Positions 61,493 to 64,000 of a DNA stretch of 64,000 nucleotides are shown here, in pieces. Below the pieces are notes generated by a model that was not told the DNA's origin, made no database searches, and saw only the letters and a list, made by a program, of their open reading frames with translations. Each line of letters begins with the position of its first letter. Positions within the stretch are counted from its first letter, which is position 1. The stretch comes from Tunturiibacter empetritectus (lineage in GTDB: Bacteria > Acidobacteriota > Terriglobia > Terriglobales > Acidobacteriaceae). The DNA lies in contig NZ_JACHDZ010000007.1 of NCBI RefSeq assembly GCF_014201375.1, positions 179,373 to 243,372 of the forward strand, read 5' to 3'. The translations under genes and the position numbers were made by a program.

Positions 61493-62260
61493 ATGAACGC
61501 GATGCAAACAGGAATTCGCAAGACCTTGGTAATTGCAGCAACTCTCATCTCAATCGGCGCAGTCACCGGCTGCCACAAGAAAGCCAGCGGCATTGACCCC
61601 AACGCGCTCGGGCCCGCGCCTGCTCCTCCGGCTGCCGCACCCACCGCCACCATCACCGCGGACCCTCTCTCCATCGACCTCGGCCAATCCGTCATCCTCA
61701 ACTGGCGCACGCAGAACGCCTCCACGGTCACCATCGATGGCATCGGCGACGTCAACACCAACGGCACCCAGACCGTCGCCCCCTCCACCTCCACCAACTT
61801 CCATCTCACCGCCAAAGGTGACGGTGGCACCACCGAAGCCAACGTCCGCGTAACCGTCCGTGTCCCCGTCGCGCCCACCGCTCCTCCGCCGGCAGACAAC
61901 GACATGGGCAGCGAAGCAGCCTTCCACGAGAACGTTCAGGATGTCTTCTTCGACTACGACAGCTACGATCTTCGTCCCGACGCGACCACAGCCTCCTCCA
62001 AAGCCGCAGCCTACCTCACCGCTCATCCCGCCATCCGAGTCGTCATCGGCGGATACTGCGACGATCGCGGCTCCGCAGAGTACAACCTGGCCCTCGGTGA
62101 GAACCGCGCCAACGCCGCCCGCACCGCTTTGGTGAACGCCGGTGTGCCGGCCAGCCGCCTCCGCGTTATCAGCTACGGCAAAGAGAAGCAGTTCTGCACC
62201 GAAGAGAACGAGAGCTGCTGGCAGCAAAACCGCCGCGCCCAGTTCTCCCTGGACAAATAA
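61493..62260 (+). CDS. pal: Peptidoglycan-associated lipoprotein Pal
   Basis: This 255-aa lipoprotein has a signal with lipobox V-T-G-C27. Then comes a Pro/Ala linker, an Ig-like insert of about 80 residues (LSIDLGQSVILNWRTQNAST) not usual in enterobacterial Pal, and the OmpA-C domain (VFFDYDSYDLRPDA, VIGGYCDDRGSAEYNLALGE, NRRAQFSLDK). It anchors the outer membrane to peptidoglycan. AGGAG is at the right distance before ATG 61493. Confidence 0.95.
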   Translation: MNAMQTGIRKTLVIAATLISIGAVTGCHKKASGIDPNALGPAPAPPAAAPTATITADPLSIDLGQSVILNWRTQNASTVTIDGIGDVNTNGTQTVAPSTSTNFHLTAKGDGGTTEANVRVTVRVPVAPTAPPPADNDMGSEAAFHENVQDVFFDYDSYDLRPDATTASSKAAAYLTAHPAIRVVIGGYCDDRGSAEYNLALGENRANAARTALVNAGVPASRLRVISYGKEKQFCTEENESCWQQNRRAQFSLDK

Positions 62261-62304
62261 CCGGACCGCTAACCCGACCGTAACCCAATCCAAAACCACC
62301 CTTC

Positions 62305-62333
62305 CCCCGTCCTGAATCAAGGACGGGGTTTCT
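62305..62333 (+). terminator. Intrinsic terminator after pal
   Basis: CCCCGTCCT and AGGACGGGG form a perfect 9-bp stem with a 6-nt loop followed by TTTCT. It lies 45 bp after the pal stop and before cpoB, so part of the transcripts may end here. Confidence 0.7.
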
Positions 62334-62420
62334 GCTAACCTGACCCCACTCTTTCAGCTCCCCGCGCAGCCCACCGCACTGAGGGCCGACCAAAAAGACA
62401 GAAAGCCGAGTGCCTCTGAC

Positions 62421-63395
62421 ATGATCAAACCAAAGCAACCACGTAAATTCGTCGCCCCGACGATCCCGTTAGCCGCTCTCCTCGTGGCCATCCTGTTCTG
62501 CTCCGCTCCAGCCTTCGCCGTCAGCAAAGACATGGTGCAGCTGCAGACCCAGATTCAGGCATTGCAGGACGCAGTAGCCCGTCTTCAGCAGTCCAACGAC
62601 GAGCGCATGGGCGCCATGAAAGATCTCATCCAGCAGAGCGCCGACTCCATCAACAAGATGGGCGCAAACGTCGACGTCATGCGCAAGCAGCTTCAAACCC
62701 AGCAGGAGACGCAAAGCGGAAAGGTCGATCAGGTCTCCGGTCAGATCCAGTCCCTCAACGACTCCGTCGACGAGATCAAGGCCCGCATCGCCACCCTCCA
62801 GAAGCTCATGCAGGATGTACAAAGCCAGCAGCAGTCGATGAGCGCCGGCATGCCCCAGCCGACCAGTTCGACCGCACTCCCTCCTTCTAACCCCGCACCC
62901 CTCACAGCACCCGCCCCAGCAGCCCCAGCCCCCAACGGAAAAAAGGGCAAACCGTCAGCAAGCATCCCCCAGGCAGCCGATACCCCCGGCCCCGCCGTCC
63001 CCCCCGCCGACGAGCTCTATAAGACCGCCCTCGGCGACTACATGGCCGCCAAATACCCCCTCGCATCTTCTGAGTTCGGCGACGTCGTCAAGTACTACCC
63101 CGACAATCCCCTCTCAGGAAACTCCTTCTACTACCAAGCCGAGATCAACCTCCGCGACGGCCACTACCCCGCCGCCATCAAGGCCTACGATGCCGTCCTC
63201 GAGCAGTATCCCGACAGCAACAAGGTCCCCGCATCTCATCTCCACAAGGGCATCGCCCTCTTTAACATGAAAGAGAACGAAGCCGGCACCCGCGAACTCC
63301 GCACCCTCATCCAGCGCTTCCCCAACTCGCCGGAGTCCATGCAGGCCCGCAGCAAACTCAGCGGCCTGGGCATCCCCGTCACACCCAAGCACTAG
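62421..63395 (+). CDS. cpoB: Tol-Pal system protein CpoB (YbgF)
   Basis: This 324-aa exported protein has a signal peptide (LAALLVAILFCSAPAFA), a coiled-coil trimerising region (about 35-140, rich in Gln) and a Pro/Ala linker. The C-terminal TPR domain is at about 195-320 (ELYKTALGDYMAAKYPLASSEF, AIKAYDAVLEQYPDSNK, ELRTLIQRFPNSP). CpoB coordinates Tol with peptidoglycan synthesis. It closes the Tol-Pal operon. Confidence 0.94.
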   Translation: MIKPKQPRKFVAPTIPLAALLVAILFCSAPAFAVSKDMVQLQTQIQALQDAVARLQQSNDERMGAMKDLIQQSADSINKMGANVDVMRKQLQTQQETQSGKVDQVSGQIQSLNDSVDEIKARIATLQKLMQDVQSQQQSMSAGMPQPTSSTALPPSNPAPLTAPAPAAPAPNGKKGKPSASIPQAADTPGPAVPPADELYKTALGDYMAAKYPLASSEFGDVVKYYPDNPLSGNSFYYQAEINLRDGHYPAAIKAYDAVLEQYPDSNKVPASHLHKGIALFNMKENEAGTRELRTLIQRFPNSPESMQARSKLSGLGIPVTPKH

Positions 63396-63398
63396 CCG

Positions 63399-64000
63399 TC
63401 AGTTCCGCATCCCCTGCATCAAAGCCTCAACCTCGGCCCGTTCTTCCCCGCCAAGCGGCAGCAACGGCAGACGCGGCATCCCTCCGAAGTAGCCATTCAA
63501 ATCACACCCAAACTTGATACCCGCAACTCCCATCTGCCTTTCAATCCTCGCCGCAACCTCCTGCAGCCGCATCTGTTTCTCCCCAGCTAGCCCTTCGTCG
63601 CCATCCTTCCACGCCGCCAGCACCTCGTAGCAGGCCTGTGGAGCAGCCGCCGAAAACGCCGGCATCGCGCCGACCGCACCACTGCTCAAGCCCTCCAGCA
63701 TCCCATCAGTTCTTCCAGCCAATAGTTGAAACCCCACCAACTTCGTTCGCGTCTTCACCATCATCTTCGTGGGCGTCGCCACTGCAGGCATCCCGTCCAT
63801 CAACTCAGTGGCCAGAATCAGATCTTTCGCCTCCGCACCCTCACTTCGACGCTGCATCCTGCCAGTCACTGCAGCGAACACCGCAGTCACCGTCACATCG
63901 CGCTTAGAGCTAGCGGTTCCCGTCTTGATCGTCTCCATCCGCGCACGGTCCCCCGAATCATCCACAATCCCAAGAATCTTCGAGTGTCCCGCCAGCTCGA
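63399..64000 (-). CDS. DapA/HOGA-like aldolase family protein, 5' end outside window
   Basis: The visible 200 residues are the C-terminal half of a class I aldolase-like TIM barrel. Close to 4-hydroxy-2-oxoglutarate aldolase are GVAGIKFGCDLNGYFGG and the end with LPLGGEERAEVEALM. The strand that should carry the Schiff-base Lys (family GIK-D/E-x-S/T-G-D) reads ILGIVDDSGD, with Val at that place. A Lys/Arg/Thr-rich stretch of about 50 residues follows that common DapA proteins lack. The gene may be a non-catalytic homologue. It converges on cpoB. Confidence 0.8.
   Translation of the reverse strand, partial: ELAGHSKILGIVDDSGDRARMETIKTGTASSKRDVTVTAVFAAVTGRMQRRSEGAEAKDLILATELMDGMPAVATPTKMMVKTRTKLVGFQLLAGRTDGMLEGLSSGAVGAMPAFSAAAPQACYEVLAAWKDGDEGLAGEKQMRLQEVAARIERQMGVAGIKFGCDLNGYFGGMPRLPLLPLGGEERAEVEALMQGMRN

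Overview
The window looks like chromosomal DNA of an acidobacterium of the class Terriglobia (Granulicella/Edaphobacter/Terriglobus-like). This is inferred from gene content: an 845-residue permease of the 'acidobacterial duplicated orphan permease' (ADOP) type, a membrane-bound winged-helix/PD40 regulator, a Ser/Thr kinase-TPR sensor, a hopanoid operon, and a GC-rich, C-ending codon style in most genes. No rRNA, tRNA, CRISPR array, intact insertion sequence, phage module or replication origin was seen.

Region by region. 0-12 kb is accessory: the 3' end of a DUF1868-type 2H protein, a large kinase-TPR sensor, an ADOP permease coupled to a DGPF/YCII protein beside a broken ECF sigma gene, and a 1330-residue exported protein made of a PQQ-like propeller, chitobiase-C repeats and two lectin-like modules. 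12.6-16.2 kb is a surface-polysaccharide group (membrane glycosyltransferase, shortened acyltransferase, GT-B glycosyltransferase). 16.2-18 kb has thiS and thiD. 18.3-19.6 kb is a small odd island: a bulb-type lectin gene, a 90-bp tandem repeat and an orphan reading frame. 19.6-27.5 kb holds a cupin, an ArsR regulator with its SDR target, an RcnB-like proline/glycine-rich protein, htpG, a CadC-like PD40 regulator and a mini-metalloprotease. 27.5-35.9 kb has pyrF, a Tat-exported sulfatase interrupted at a C9 tract, an amidinotransferase-fold protein lacking the usual Cys, a small zinc ribbon, a BamE-like exported protein, a CPBP protease and accA. 35.9-43.3 kb has dnaE, a YdcF-like protein, an M20 peptidase and two alpha/beta hydrolases.

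43.6-48 kb encodes an unusual two-component pair (PDZ-7TM-GAF-PAS histidine kinase with an NtrC-type sigma54 activator). 48-55.7 kb is a minus-strand hopanoid operon: ispH, shc, hpnH, an unknown 148-aa gene, hpnA, hpnG and a zinc alcohol dehydrogenase. It runs from isoprenoid precursor supply through hopene cyclisation to side-chain extension. Then come a metallothionein, recN, and a complete plus-strand Tol-Pal operon (tolQ, tolR, tolA/tonB-like, tolB, pal, cpoB). A truncated DapA/HOGA-like aldolase gene closes the window.

The most notable items are the frameshifting poly-C tract in the sulfatase, the apparent AUA start of the TolA/TonB-like gene, the ECF sigma remnant next to an intact DGPF partner, three probable active-site or tail losses (amidinotransferase Cys, aldolase Lys, ThiS tail), the lectin/90-bp-repeat island, and the two unassigned members of the hopanoid operon. 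I see no obvious new defence or mobile system.
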